A stretch of DNA of 64,000 nucleotides from Branchiostoma floridae. Its lineage: Eukaryota > Chordata > Leptocardii > Amphioxiformes > Branchiostomatidae. This document shows, piece after piece, positions 25,601 to 36,400 of this stretch. Location of the stretch: positions 12,350,087-12,414,086 of the forward strand of contig NC_049991.1 of assembly GCF_000003815.2 (NCBI RefSeq), in the 5' to 3' direction. The notes beneath the pieces were generated by a model. It was not told where the DNA came from. It saw only the letters and a program-made list of their open reading frames with translations, and did not search any database. Numbering within the stretch: position 1 is the stretch's first letter; each line of letters begins with the position of its first letter. A program made the translations under genes and the position numbers.

Positions 25601-28053
25601 ACCAATGCTACATTGTAGTGACACAAGTCCACCAGCTCTTTGATGAAACATACTAGTATATTATTGTGAAAAGACCTAGCCATTTTTTAAGTTTGATCCA
25701 AAGCGAAGCAAAGCAAAGCCTAACCTAATAAGGACTCGTCTATTTTGTCAGAAATTTTCAATCAGAGGCATTCAGGCATGTCCTACTAATGACATTGAAG
25801 TTTGAGGTTTCCCATCTCTATCTATCTAAATGGTAATGCAGACAGCTTTTGTACTGTTGTCACAATCTTTCCCCTTCATTTCTGTGAAATAATATGACAA
25901 CAAGTCCTGCCAAAGGTCCTCATCTATCTATGTACATGTTTTGTGTACACTAGAACATGTATTAATTATAATCTTTGCATTTTTTGGGCAACAGAAAGAA
26001 AGCACAAAAATAAGCATTTAACATGTACTATTGTGGATTTGGAGTATTCTGATTAGTGATTATGCACCATATAATGGACGGACTAGGTGAACAGACAGAT
26101 TATCAATACAACATGTATAACGTAACCTTCCTACTGATTTAAAAATACATTTCTATCTATAATAGGTGGGCTGAAGGGATTGTAATCCCTGCCAGATGGG
26201 GTGACTTTTTTCTGTCCCAACGAACAAATTTCTGTCCCAGGATGGAGTGAAAGGTCCTGGAGACAGCCATATTTTTAATGTTCTGATATGTAACATAAAA
26301 GCAAAGTTTCTAACATACAAAATCAAACCATCTGCAGGTAAAATCTAAATAATACACATAACGTCATGTACTGTAACAGCTACACATTGTGTATCATTCA
26401 CATCTTGGTCCTAAAGTGACCAACTGAAATTGAAAGAATGGCCATATATATTATGTATAAGTTTTGAATTGTACATGGTTTGGGGGCTGTTGTCTTAATG
26501 AAGGTACAAAATAGTACAAAGTAGTACAATCTTATCAATGGCCTGTAGTGTAAAGATTGTCATCTGTCATCAAGTGGTGATTGATAACATGTCAAAGACT
26601 CCACTATAGCTTTCTACAAAGAAAACAAGTTTGACTTTATCAGACTTCACTGACCTCATATGCCTCGCAGGAGAAGAAAGGCATGGGCTCCGCATCATCC
26701 GAAACTTTCCAGATGACATCGCCATTTTCATCCAGCTTAAACTCCGTCCTGTAGGTCATCAACAAGGATGTACAACAATTGGTCGGGCAATACTCTTTAT
26801 CACAGACCTTAGCATCAATCACTGTTTTTTTTATGTGGAAGAGCTAATCTTCTTTCCACGAGTTAATAAACACTAGGTTCTGTCCATGTCTACATTTTTA
26901 TAAAGGACAGTGCATGGCATTTTGAACAACTCTGACGACAGTAGGTAATGTCATTAGTCATGATATGCCAACAACATCTACTTGAATTTGAAATCATTGC
27001 AATCAATCTGGTGGAAACCAATTAAAGTGAATGTTTAACTAGTACTTGTAGGTAATTTGAAATTCATTGACTCTGGAACTTGGTTTCACTCTTCAGATCC
27101 CCACGATATTGCTACATGCATGTAGCATTTGAGATGGAGAAAAGAAATTGCAGTGAACAACCTTAAACAAAACAGTTACGCATTCATAATGCCAGTCAAC
27201 TGTCTTCCCTATATATTGCATGCTTGTAATAATGCTTATTAAACCGTATGCAGTTTCCGTTTTCGTGTATGTGACCAGGAAATGATTATGCTTTTCAGCT
27301 GCGCCCACATTTTGGCATGGAATATTTAATTGTCAAGCAGCAATTCTCAGACTACGAAAATCTTGTGACTTTCTGATGACACATTGTCAGATGATCCTGT
27401 TTGAGTAACCAAAAAAAGTTAAACTATTGACATAATTTGCAAAATGTTTGTTTAAGGCTGAGCACTACACCACTGCACATTAAATGTAATCTATTGATTG
27501 GAATGTTGGCTAAAAACTAACGTTATGGATGTAAATTCAGCATTTCCGCTTCTTTGCTTGCCGCTGGTAAATGAGACAAAAGATCCTGGAGTCGAGTCTT
27601 TATACAATTCGATTTGTTGTGATCACGAGTTTGACAAATTGATGTAAACAAAAACCTATAAAAAATAGCTGCTACACACAAGAGCAATTCCCAACACACA
27701 TAATACTCATGTGGACCGGCGAACTAATACACGGCATGGAAGAGGAGTTTTTATTGTTTCCAAAATTAGCCCTGAGGTGATGATGATATCACCTCCAATG
27801 AAAATAGCTCAGCAGTTTCATGGAACCAACCCAGTTTTTAGATCGCCGGCAAAACTTACCCCTCGATACCAGTCGGTTCCACCCGTCCAGAAAGCGACAC
27901 ACATTGCTCAATCTGAAAAATCAACACGCACAATTATTCATAGGATCCAAAATATTGTAAATCCGGGTTGGTATGTCAAGACAAGCGACAGAGAAATGAT
28001 AAACAAGCGGTACTTACTATCCAGGTCCCGTAAAATGCATTTTCGTCCGCCAT
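13620..28053 (-). CDS. Multidomain double-BTB protein, 22 exons, 885 residues
   Basis: Exons (minus): 28053-28018, 27912-27860, 26748-26655, 24572-24504, 24046-23969, 23783-23679, 23174-22922, 22487-22305, 21733-21634, 20086-19975, 19595-19452, 18819-18737, 18547-18472, 18195-18091, 17863-17636, 17317-17191, 16461-16299, 15863-15728, 15329-15219, 14718-14607, 14313-14213, 13808-13620. All frames join without a break. Residues 1-110 look beta-rich and start ADENAFYGTW. A first BTB-like region is at about 130-230 (EGYFSDVSVKADDG, FKIHKIIAGS). Residues 231-500 are mostly helical. A second BTB is at about 597-715 (LADMTFHVI, AHRVIVAARCDWF, FRLFLEYLYVG), split by an insert. A BACK-like region covers 716-790, and an HBS1-N/UBA-like end covers 838-885 (LRDIVGDDVPQEELVRVSL). 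BTB proteins often act as Cullin-3 adaptors; that role is only inferred. I do not recognise a named orthologue. Confidence 0.85.
16615..16860 (-). repeat. SINE-like dispersed repeat in a BTB-gene intron
   Basis: The stretch contains CTCGAACAAGGGACCTCCGG, GGATTCAAACC and CAAGACCTCCTTGCCACCC. Words of this type are typical of tRNA-derived dispersed repeats in marine invertebrates. On the minus strand GGTTTGAATCC resembles a pol III B box (GGTTCGANNCC). It lies in the intron between exons 17191-17317 and 16299-16461. Confidence 0.45.
17023..17041 (+). repeat. Poly-G run
   Basis: An uninterrupted run of about 18 G in an intron. It could form a G-quadruplex, or its length could be a sequencing artefact. 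Confidence 0.6.
19069..19355. mobile_element. hAT-like MITE in a BTB-gene intron
   Basis: The left end CAGGGTTCGAAATAC (19069-19083) matches the right end GTATTTCGAGCCCTG (19341-19355) as a 15-bp inverted repeat with one mismatch. ATCAA directly flanks both ends (19064-19068 and 19356-19360). CAGGG termini are typical of hAT elements, which usually make 8-bp duplications, so the 5-bp flank is short for that class. Inside are several GCAGGTA words. It has no coding capacity. Confidence 0.6.
22010..22260 (+). repeat. Dispersed SINE-like repeat in a BTB-gene intron
   Basis: It contains the ordered words CTTTCACTGCATTGTACCTCCCCTA, ACCTGGGTGGAGTGAGGA, AGTGCCTTTTCCAAGGACA and GGCATGAAACCC. This order is seen in common tRNA-derived repeats of marine invertebrates, recalled from general knowledge and not searched. 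It lies between exons 22305-22487 and 21634-21733. Confidence 0.4.
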
Positions 28054-28102
28054 CTTGGATGACCTCCGTCTGGAAATGGAATTGTGGGAGCATTTTTAAA
28101 TA

Positions 28103-28225
28103 CCACATGGATCAAAAGCGACCCCTAGCAGTACGTTGAAATTACTGCAACTGGGTCATGGCCTTTGCGCATTGTAACTGCAGGTGATTTTTTTCGCCGC
28201 TACGGGTCGCTTTTGATCCATGGGG
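28103..28225. repeat. Inverted repeat just upstream of the BTB gene start
   Basis: The arm at 28103-28129 and the reverse complement of 28199-28225 match at 25 of 27 positions; the shared core is CATGGATCAAAAGCGACCC. It begins 50 bases upstream of the ATG at 28053, so it lies in the 5' untranslated or promoter region. It may be a fold-back element or a regulatory hairpin. Confidence 0.65.
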
Positions 28226-28705
28226 ATTTTTACACAAGGTGTCTAAAAAAAGCTGCCAGGTTTGGATTTCCTCAGTATTAAGGGGCAATAAATGAATACT
28301 TATTGTAGAGCCGCCCTACCACATAGATCATTTCAGGACTCTGTTAACTTATTCAACCAGTTCAATAAGCTTTCATGCAACCATAAACCTCAGGCTTCTA
28401 TTAGTTAAGTTGTAGCGTTAACTGATTTTATTGCATTGACATTGACAAATATTACAATGTAATTTGCTTAAATGATCAATGAATGAATGTAGACTTTTAT
28501 TGTACATTTCTGCCCCACTGAGCTAAGCATAGGTAACATGTTAGCAATGAAATACATATTTGTGTACATATATGACGTTGAATAACTTCAAACGTCTAGT
28601 CTACTCTAGACTTCTTGGTAATTGCATTAATATAGCGCTAATGTTAGTGAGCTGTATGATTAGTTATGATCGGTTTATCGAAGGTTAAGGAATGTAAATT
28701 TCTCT

Positions 28706-30060
28706 TTGAATGAATGATTTTATTTGTAAAACATTGCAGCTTGGTAGCTGAATTGCGAGTTACATTACAATAATTGTGGGTTATCTCCACATACATAAAT
28801 TAGAACAAACATCGTGAATAAAACTAGGCTATTGAATCTCTGCATAAATCTGCATACATGGTATTCCGACAGTTTAGTACACAAAGATATTGTTTGAAAA
28901 GAAGCTCTGAGGCTAATACAGACGTACTAATAGTCTCTAACATTGTACTAGTAGTCTCTAGGATACACTTTCGGACACTAGTGGCCACTTGCATACAACA
29001 AATCTAATGCGCGTGGAATGAAGGATAACGCATGTCTTTTAGTCTTGCTTATCATTTTTGCACAATATGGTCTTCTGCTACGAAGACCGTAGTGAGTGTC
29101 CGCGGACCTGGTTAAGAATGCCCAGAGAGGAGAAGACTCATCCTGAAGGATATGTTCTAGAGTTCTCAGTGTAGCTCTCTCACGTCTACTAGCTAGTGTT
29201 GGGATAGAGTCAACAGGAAGTCCAATGATTCTCATACACCGCTTTTGAACAGATTCAAGAGAGTCCGAAAGATGATTTGGCAATCCTCCCCACACAGGGC
29301 TCGCGTACTCGAGGATAGGTCTAATAAACGTCAGGTAAATCTGGGTTAGGACGTCTACAGAGAGACCCGCTTTCTTAGCGATGCAAAGGTAGTAAATCCT
29401 CGGTCGGACTCTGCTCAGCATGTATTGTATGTGAGCATCCCAGGTGAGGTCATAAGAAATGTGAACACCAAGTAGCTTGAAAGTGGTGACCCTTTGAATC
29501 TCATTACCAGCTATTGTAGGATGGGGAGGAAAGGGTATATTGGCCTCTTTCCTGGTACTGATTACCATGTCCTTGGTTTTTTTGCCATTTGCTGCAAGGG
29601 AGAAAGACTTGCCCCATTCATCAATACAGTCCAGCGCAAGTTGGGTCTGTCCAGGTAATGACCCCATGAGGAACTCTGAAGTTGTCAAGTCGTCAGCATA
29701 TTTAACCGGAGAGACAGACATTGGCAGCTTAGCGTCCAGAGTGTTAATACAGATCACAAACAGGAGCGGCGAAAGCAAGCCACCTTGAGGAACACCAGCC
29801 AAGACTTTATGGGGTTTTGATTGACATGAACCCCACTTTACCATCTGGGTCCGGCCTTCAAGGTAGCTGGAGATTGTAGACCATAGGTCCTGCCGGATAC
29901 CCATGTCTGCCAGAGTCCGTAGGAGTTGGCCATGGTCAATCGTGTCGAATGCACGAGAGAAATCAACAAACACGGCATGAATATCCATTCTTGGACTGCT
30001 GTTTAGTGCGTCGTTCCATGACTGTAGAATGTGGATAAGTGCAGCTTTACTATTCAAGTA
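28706..30060 (-). mobile_element. 5'-truncated non-LTR retrotransposon (reverse transcriptase part)
   Basis: An open frame of about 359 residues runs from 30057 to 28978 on minus. It shows reverse transcriptase landmarks: FVDFSRAFDTIDH (residues 30-42), GVPQGGLLSPLLF (88-100) and the active-site KYADDL (YADD at 120-123). A region continuing through WGGLPNHLSDSLE and QKRCMRIIGLP follows, typical of CR1/L2/jockey-type elements. The frame opens only with a TTG, so it is truncated inside the reverse transcriptase; the endonuclease and ORF1 are missing. The 3' untranslated region runs to a tail of TCATTCATTCAAA type at about 28706. The element lies between the divergent BTB gene and HID1. The copy is intact over the remaining frame, which suggests a fairly recent insertion. 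Confidence 0.8.
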
Positions 30061-30493
30061 TCTAAAGTGTGGGAAATTTAGCTGAATCCTAAGATAATTT
30101 TCTTCGTAGATTATAATAGAAATGGCCCAAAGTTATATATTCAAGCAGATGTTAGTAACAGTTACACATGTGGAAGGATGCCCAACGTTACAGATGCATT
30201 TGTATGGAAGATGGTGTTATGAACCTCTGGTAGTCAAGATTTTTTGTTCGGAAGGTTTTATGTATGGAAAATAGGCAGTAAAAAAATGTTTCTATCCTTC
30301 CCTGTCGGTCTCGTTAAACATTTAGTGAACTTTCCCTGCATCCGGTTCCCAATCCCAGACCACGCCCACCTGTTACTTCCGGGTGCCCCGCGCGGAGAAC
30401 TCTGGGAACAAAACTGCATCATTCCCCAGACCGAGGCTACCAATATTTTCCCTTGCAGGACGACCAAAATATCCGGGGCAAAAACGGGAGAAA

Positions 30494-33400
30494 ATGGGGA
30501 ATTCAGACACCAAATTGAACTTCAGAAAGGCGGTTATCCAGTTGACGACCAAAACACAGGTAAGGGAACGTCTGGACCGTGTCAGGTGCGTGACAAATCG
30601 TTGTGACAAGTCCGAGCGCCGAGCTCCAAATTTTCTGATTACGTTTCAATATGGCGGCGCTGTGGGCCGGTGAAGGCCTGGCCATCTAGTCTGACAGGGA
30701 AAATAAAGGTAATTTTGCGACTTGTCACCCCGATATCTCACGTTCACAACGCTGTAGGGTAGGAAACAGATCCATGTATTGTGTACCCAACAGAAAAGTG
30801 TCTACACTGTCCCCATATGCGCGTGAGAGATGTTGTTTATATTACAGGTGTAGCGCAGCAGGCCGTATGACGTCAATGTTGACTCCATGTAGAATGTGAT
30901 TACGTGGAACTGGTACTAATGATCGGCGTTGGGATGCGGTGCGTAGGGTTTCCGGAGAGAAAACATTCGATGTCGTTCAGGACAATAATAAGCCTTCTCA
31001 TATTAGTTAGGGCGCATGTGCAGCGACAGGGATTCTAGGTAATATGTCAAAGGGTAAGGCACACAAAAAGTAAACAGTCCTTGTCTTCACCATTGTTTCG
31101 ACTTGCATAACAATGTCCAGACGGGTTTTGTTTTCTTTTTGTGTGCCTTACCCTTTGACATATTACCTAGAATTCCTGTCGCCGCACATGCGCCCTAACT
31201 AATGTGAGAAGGCTTATAATGACATCTGTTTGTCCTCACTATTAGGATAGGTGTTAGTCTGTTGTGTGGTCACTGTCAGTTGAGAAAAAGAGACCTGTCA
31301 CCAGTTTATTGGCTGATGTCTTTGGGGGTATCATTATGACCATTATGCAAGTGCCTAATAAGGGCAATGGGTACGTTTTGAGGTCACTTAATTCAAAGAG
31401 CACCTTGCTTAATTCAAAGCAGATAGATAAATAAATAAAAGCAGATTTTTGTTATACATAATGTAGCCAAATTCTTTATTGTTTTCATTGAGTTGTTTTG
31501 TTATGTGCTGTATCAATCAATGTTCCTTGTTGACTCATGAGCTGAAAATATGATATGGTTTGGTCCAGATACATTTACCAGGCACATCTTGTTGTACTGT
31601 AAATTCTTTTAATATTCTTACCAGTGAGAACTAGTTTCTACTTGGCCTCATCACAGTGATCAAATAAGTGCAATGATGAAATTCAAGCAGTCAAATAGGG
31701 ACCTCTAAGGAAGCTAAAATTGATAAATAGTTACAGCAAATGATATGACATAATGATAAAGTTTTCACTTTTTCTTCCAGCCTGTTGAGGCTCAAGATGA
31801 GGCATTCTGGGACCAGTTCTGGACAGACTCCGTCACCAGCGTACAGGACGTGTTTGCTCTGGTTCCCGCGGCCGAGATACGAGCACTGAGAGAAGAATCG
31901 CCCTCCAACCTCGCCACACTATGTTACAAGGTTTGCAGCTTTCACTATCAATTTTTATCCTCACTCTCTTTAGCTGAATTGTAGAAATGTGAAAATATGG
32001 TCAAAAACTACAGCAGCTACTACTAGTACTACTAGTATCTCATTGGTTGAAATACAAGCTTAATAACAAGCAGGGAATAACTTATTGATGTGAGAGGAAT
32101 TATATGATATGATATATTATTTATCTGTAGGGTGAGAAATGGTTTTTCTAAGAGTCTTGTTCTGTAGCTTTTATGAATTCAGAGACCATGTCACTACACT
32201 GTATGTAACCTGTATTCGCTATAAGAAAAGTTCAATCATTCTTTTCATTTTTTTTCTGTGCAATGATTTATTGTTGTTGTTTTTTAAATTGACTGTTTCT
32301 GTTTGTATCCCAGGCTGTGGAGAAACTGGTAATGGCAGCAGAGTCATCATGTGCTACTGCCAAGGAACAACAGACAGGTACAGAAAATCCACTCACTTTT
32401 TTTCTGAATTTTGACTGAATTTGATACTCCTTTTCATAGGCAATGTACATGTAATGTGAAAATCTATATGTCTTACAGATCACTTGTATCAGCATAGATA
32501 ATGGATCATATCACATTGATTCTATATGCCTAATTTTGATGTCTTCATGCTAATTTTGAATGACTGATGATAAACTCTAAAGTAAAAGTACTCCCTGTTG
32601 TTGTTTCCCTTGCCAGTGCTAAACTGTGTGCGCCTGTTGACTCGCATCCTGCCATACATATTTGAGGACGCAGACTGGCGAGGGTTCTTCTGGTCAACAC
32701 TTCCCGGACAGGCGGTTAGTATCGTAGTCTGCTTGTTTTATTTGTGAAGCACTAATTTGATTACTGCACATGTATTATGTCAGCTAGTAAGGGCCAGTTC
32801 CATGATAAAGGAGCTAAAGGGCATCCCAATAAACTCAACTCGTGATGACATCATACTTTTTACCCCCATTAAGTCTAAAGCAAGATGTACACAGTATTCC
32901 ACAATACAAAATTTGGTAGAAAATGCCTTTTGGGTTGAACTGGGATGATTTGAAAGATTTGACATTAGATATTCTATTTTGAATTGAGCATGAAGCATAC
33001 AGTAACCAATCAAAGTTATCTTGGTAACATGACAAGTGATATATATTATGAAGAAATGCATGTTTGCCTTAGTTTTATGGGAACTGACTTTTTCCTAACA
33101 CTTGTTTTTGCAGGGTGAAAACGACAGCCTGAATGATGTAAGCCCTATAAGTTTGGTTATTTTGTGTTCCTATGTTTCCACCAAAAGTGTCGAAGATTTT
33201 GCTTTTGTTTTGTTTTATTGTATTCCTTTCTTGGTAACCTTTACTGTCATATCGCACATGATTTTTGTCCTTTACTTAAAAAGTCCTTGGTTCAAAATAT
33301 ACCTAATTTATATATACAGTTTATGTTACAGTGATGTATGTTTGTGTATCTGTATTGTTTATGTACTGTATGAAAACTGCTGTCTAACATTACTTATATG

Positions 33401-36400
33401 TATCTATGTATGAAATAAGGTCACATGGTCTTAATATTATGATGTTCAATTATAAATTCCTTTTAAACATTGTGCACTGCGTTATAGTTTGCATGTTCTT
33501 CATCAATAACTTTGAAAAATCTTTTCCAGGAGGATGGTGGATCCATGCCTTTGGCTCAGTCCCTCCTGAACGCCTTGTCGGTAAGCTTCACAAAATCACA
33601 ACGAGCTTTTGTCTTAATCTGCACAATCAATTTTAGCTGTTTATCTGTATGTGTAACAAGTGTTATGGTTACTAAGTAGTGGGCTACAGACTAACAATTT
33701 TATCAGAGTTAGAGAGGCTTGACATGGCGCAAGTTTGTAATGTAAATATTTACCAACTTACAGGTGCTTGAAGGGGGCATTGTTTAAAGATGCCATATTT
33801 CAGTTCCATGCATAATCTTTTAAATAATGCCAAAATCCATCCTAATTTCTGCTGTGACTATCCACATTTGGGTGCCAGGATGGGCCTGTTTAATTACAAT
33901 ACATTGGTTGTCAAACAGACATAAATATGTACAAGTAGGATGAAGTTTGTTTGGTAAATACGGTTGTGTAATGTGTTTCAGGATCTGCTGTTTTGTCCAG
34001 ACTTCACAGTGGCACCCAACAAGAAAGCTGGACCTGTGAGTGTAAACACTGTCTCTGTGCAGGATGGTGTATGACGTCACATGCTTTGTAGCACTATAAT
34101 AGAGATTTGTTCTGTTCTTTTGTATTACCTGCATCATGCTTATGCAAAACTCACCTTTATACAGACTATGCACTTTCACACATTCATGTGTTTGGACAAT
34201 TCGAAGAATCAAGAGTGGAAAGAGGGATAGTCCTATCCTAAGCTTACTTGATCTAGATTTTACAGAAGTAGAAAAAATGATACTTCATGAACATATAATT
34301 AACATATAATGAATAGAACAGGTGAAGATACCAAGTTAGATGTACTTGATACAAGGTAAGACTGTTGATATGAAAAGACATGTGCACAATATGTACTTGA
34401 GTGTTATTAAAGGAAAAAATGTTTGAATATTCTATAATGTTGAAATGTTTCTTATTGTATTTTTGTTTCAGCATTACTTTTATCTAAAAAAAGTATGCAG
34501 TTGCGAAAATTTCTTCTAAGCACTAGAATAATTGTGTTGTTTGGCAGGAGACCCATGAAGACCTGCAGTCTATCGACAGCTGTGAGTACATCTGGGAGTC
34601 CGGTGTGGGGTTTGCCCACTCCCCTGCCCAGTACCCACACCACGACCAGAACAGGTCCGAGATTCTCAAACTTCTGCTCACCTGCTTCTCAGAGACCATG
34701 TACCAGCCACCAGGTGAGACACTTGTCTTTGTTGTGTCTGTTTATATGTACTGTAAGTAGTTTATAGACCTAACAAAAGTTGCTGTACTTTCATTGTGTC
34801 TGTAAAGATTTCTTACTTTGTCTTAAATGTGTGAAATCATCCTCTAATAAAGGTTAGTATTAAGTTAAACCTAATTACTTTCTTTATGCAACCTTTTCAT
34901 TACGAGTTCCTGATGGATAGAACTTTTGAAGGTTTTTTACTTAAAGCAAGCAAGGTGTGACTCATAATGTGGCTGGACATAGTGGAAGTGTTATTGATAT
35001 TATTTCTGTTTTGACAAACTCAGAATAGTTCTGAATAGGTGGTATCAGAATTTGCACTGAATTTTATTTGAGGGTATTCAAATCAGCTCGATTTGCACTG
35101 CAAAACCAAGCTCAGTATTTTAGTTGCCTCTCATGACTGATGTCTAATAGTAATGACTTTTGCATTTACTGCTAGTTTAAACTTAGAGTCAGTATTTTGT
35201 TTCTCTAAATGTGGCATGCACATAGTCCACTATCTGCACGTCCTGTCCTTGTTTTTGTAAATTTTAGAGTCAATTAGACAGACTTTCTTTCTAAAAGACA
35301 GATGGTTACAAATCTAACTGGTTACAAATCACTTCTTTTCTCACCTGGGTGGCTCTTTGTCCCTTACAGCTCAAACTAAGAATGGTAGGTGTAGAGTTTT
35401 ACTGTTTTTGCAACAATGCACAGTCCACATTGCCTATGCATGTTGCCTCCATTCCAGGATTTTTAGGTAAACGAAATGCAGCATGTTTTACAAATGTATA
35501 TGAAACAAATCGTTGTTCCTTTGGATAGCTGTATCTTTAGCATGAACATTGTGCAAAGATGCTTCATGTCATGTATTGTAATAATCATCATAATAAAATC
35601 TTTAGCATGAACATTTTGTCCATATGTCCCATGTCATGTATTATAATAATAGTATCTTTAGCATGAACATTTTGTCAAGATATCTCATGTCACGTATCAT
35701 AATAATCATAATATATTATAATAGTATCTTTAGCATGAACATTTTGCCAGATGCCTCTTGTATCCATACAAAACAAACTTTCCCCCCTTGACTTAAAAGA
35801 CTGACTTATTTCTGATATACAATAATATCTATTCACCATTAAATGCCATTTTATGATTTTCATGTAATGATGTATACTACTAGTATTCAAAGGACAGTAC
35901 AACAAGCTTGGCAAAGAATGGGTTTACCTTTGAATCAATTTCTCCGAGGTTTGTCAACTTTCCATTTTTATATATTCTGTATGTAGCATGACAACTTACC
36001 AACCATTTTGTTGTTATTACCTAGGTGACCCCTTACCCAACCAGTGGCTCACGTATTTTGCGTCCTCGGAGAACCGTCACGCCCTGCCCCTCTTCACGTC
36101 CCTCCTCAACATCGTGTGTGCCTACGATCCTATTGGCTACGGCATGCCGTACAACCACCTCCTGTTCAGCGACTACCGTGAGCCGACCGTGGAGGTCGCC
36201 CTGCAGCTGCTGATCGTGGTGCTGGACCATGATAACGGACAGAGCGCCATCTCTGTGGACGGGACAACCACTGGCACAGCTATGGACCAAGGGGCTGAGG
36301 TACACAAAAATGGCTCATGTTATCTATTTCCTACAAGTACATTATCAGCAAGAGTTTTCTCAAGTAATATTGGCGTTAAAGGCAGCTAATCTGCAATAGT

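Larger units (their letters stand above)
28054..30493. promoter_or_regulatory. Head-to-head intergenic region of the BTB gene and HID1
   Basis: The minus-strand BTB gene starts at 28053 and HID1 starts at 30494, so both promoters must lie in these 2.4 kb. Most of the middle is the retrotransposon fragment. The part nearest HID1 (30300-30490) is richer in C and G than its surroundings and probably holds the HID1 core promoter. No clear TATA box was seen for either gene. Confidence 0.45.

Noticed and set aside
27711-28139. 142-codon + frame over the BTB gene 5' end
   Set aside because: It is the antisense shadow of exons 1 and 2 of the BTB gene, whose splice sites and frames are consistent.
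35988-36389. Single-exon 133-residue gene on +
   Set aside because: Its core is HID1 exon 36025-36299 read through into the flanking introns.
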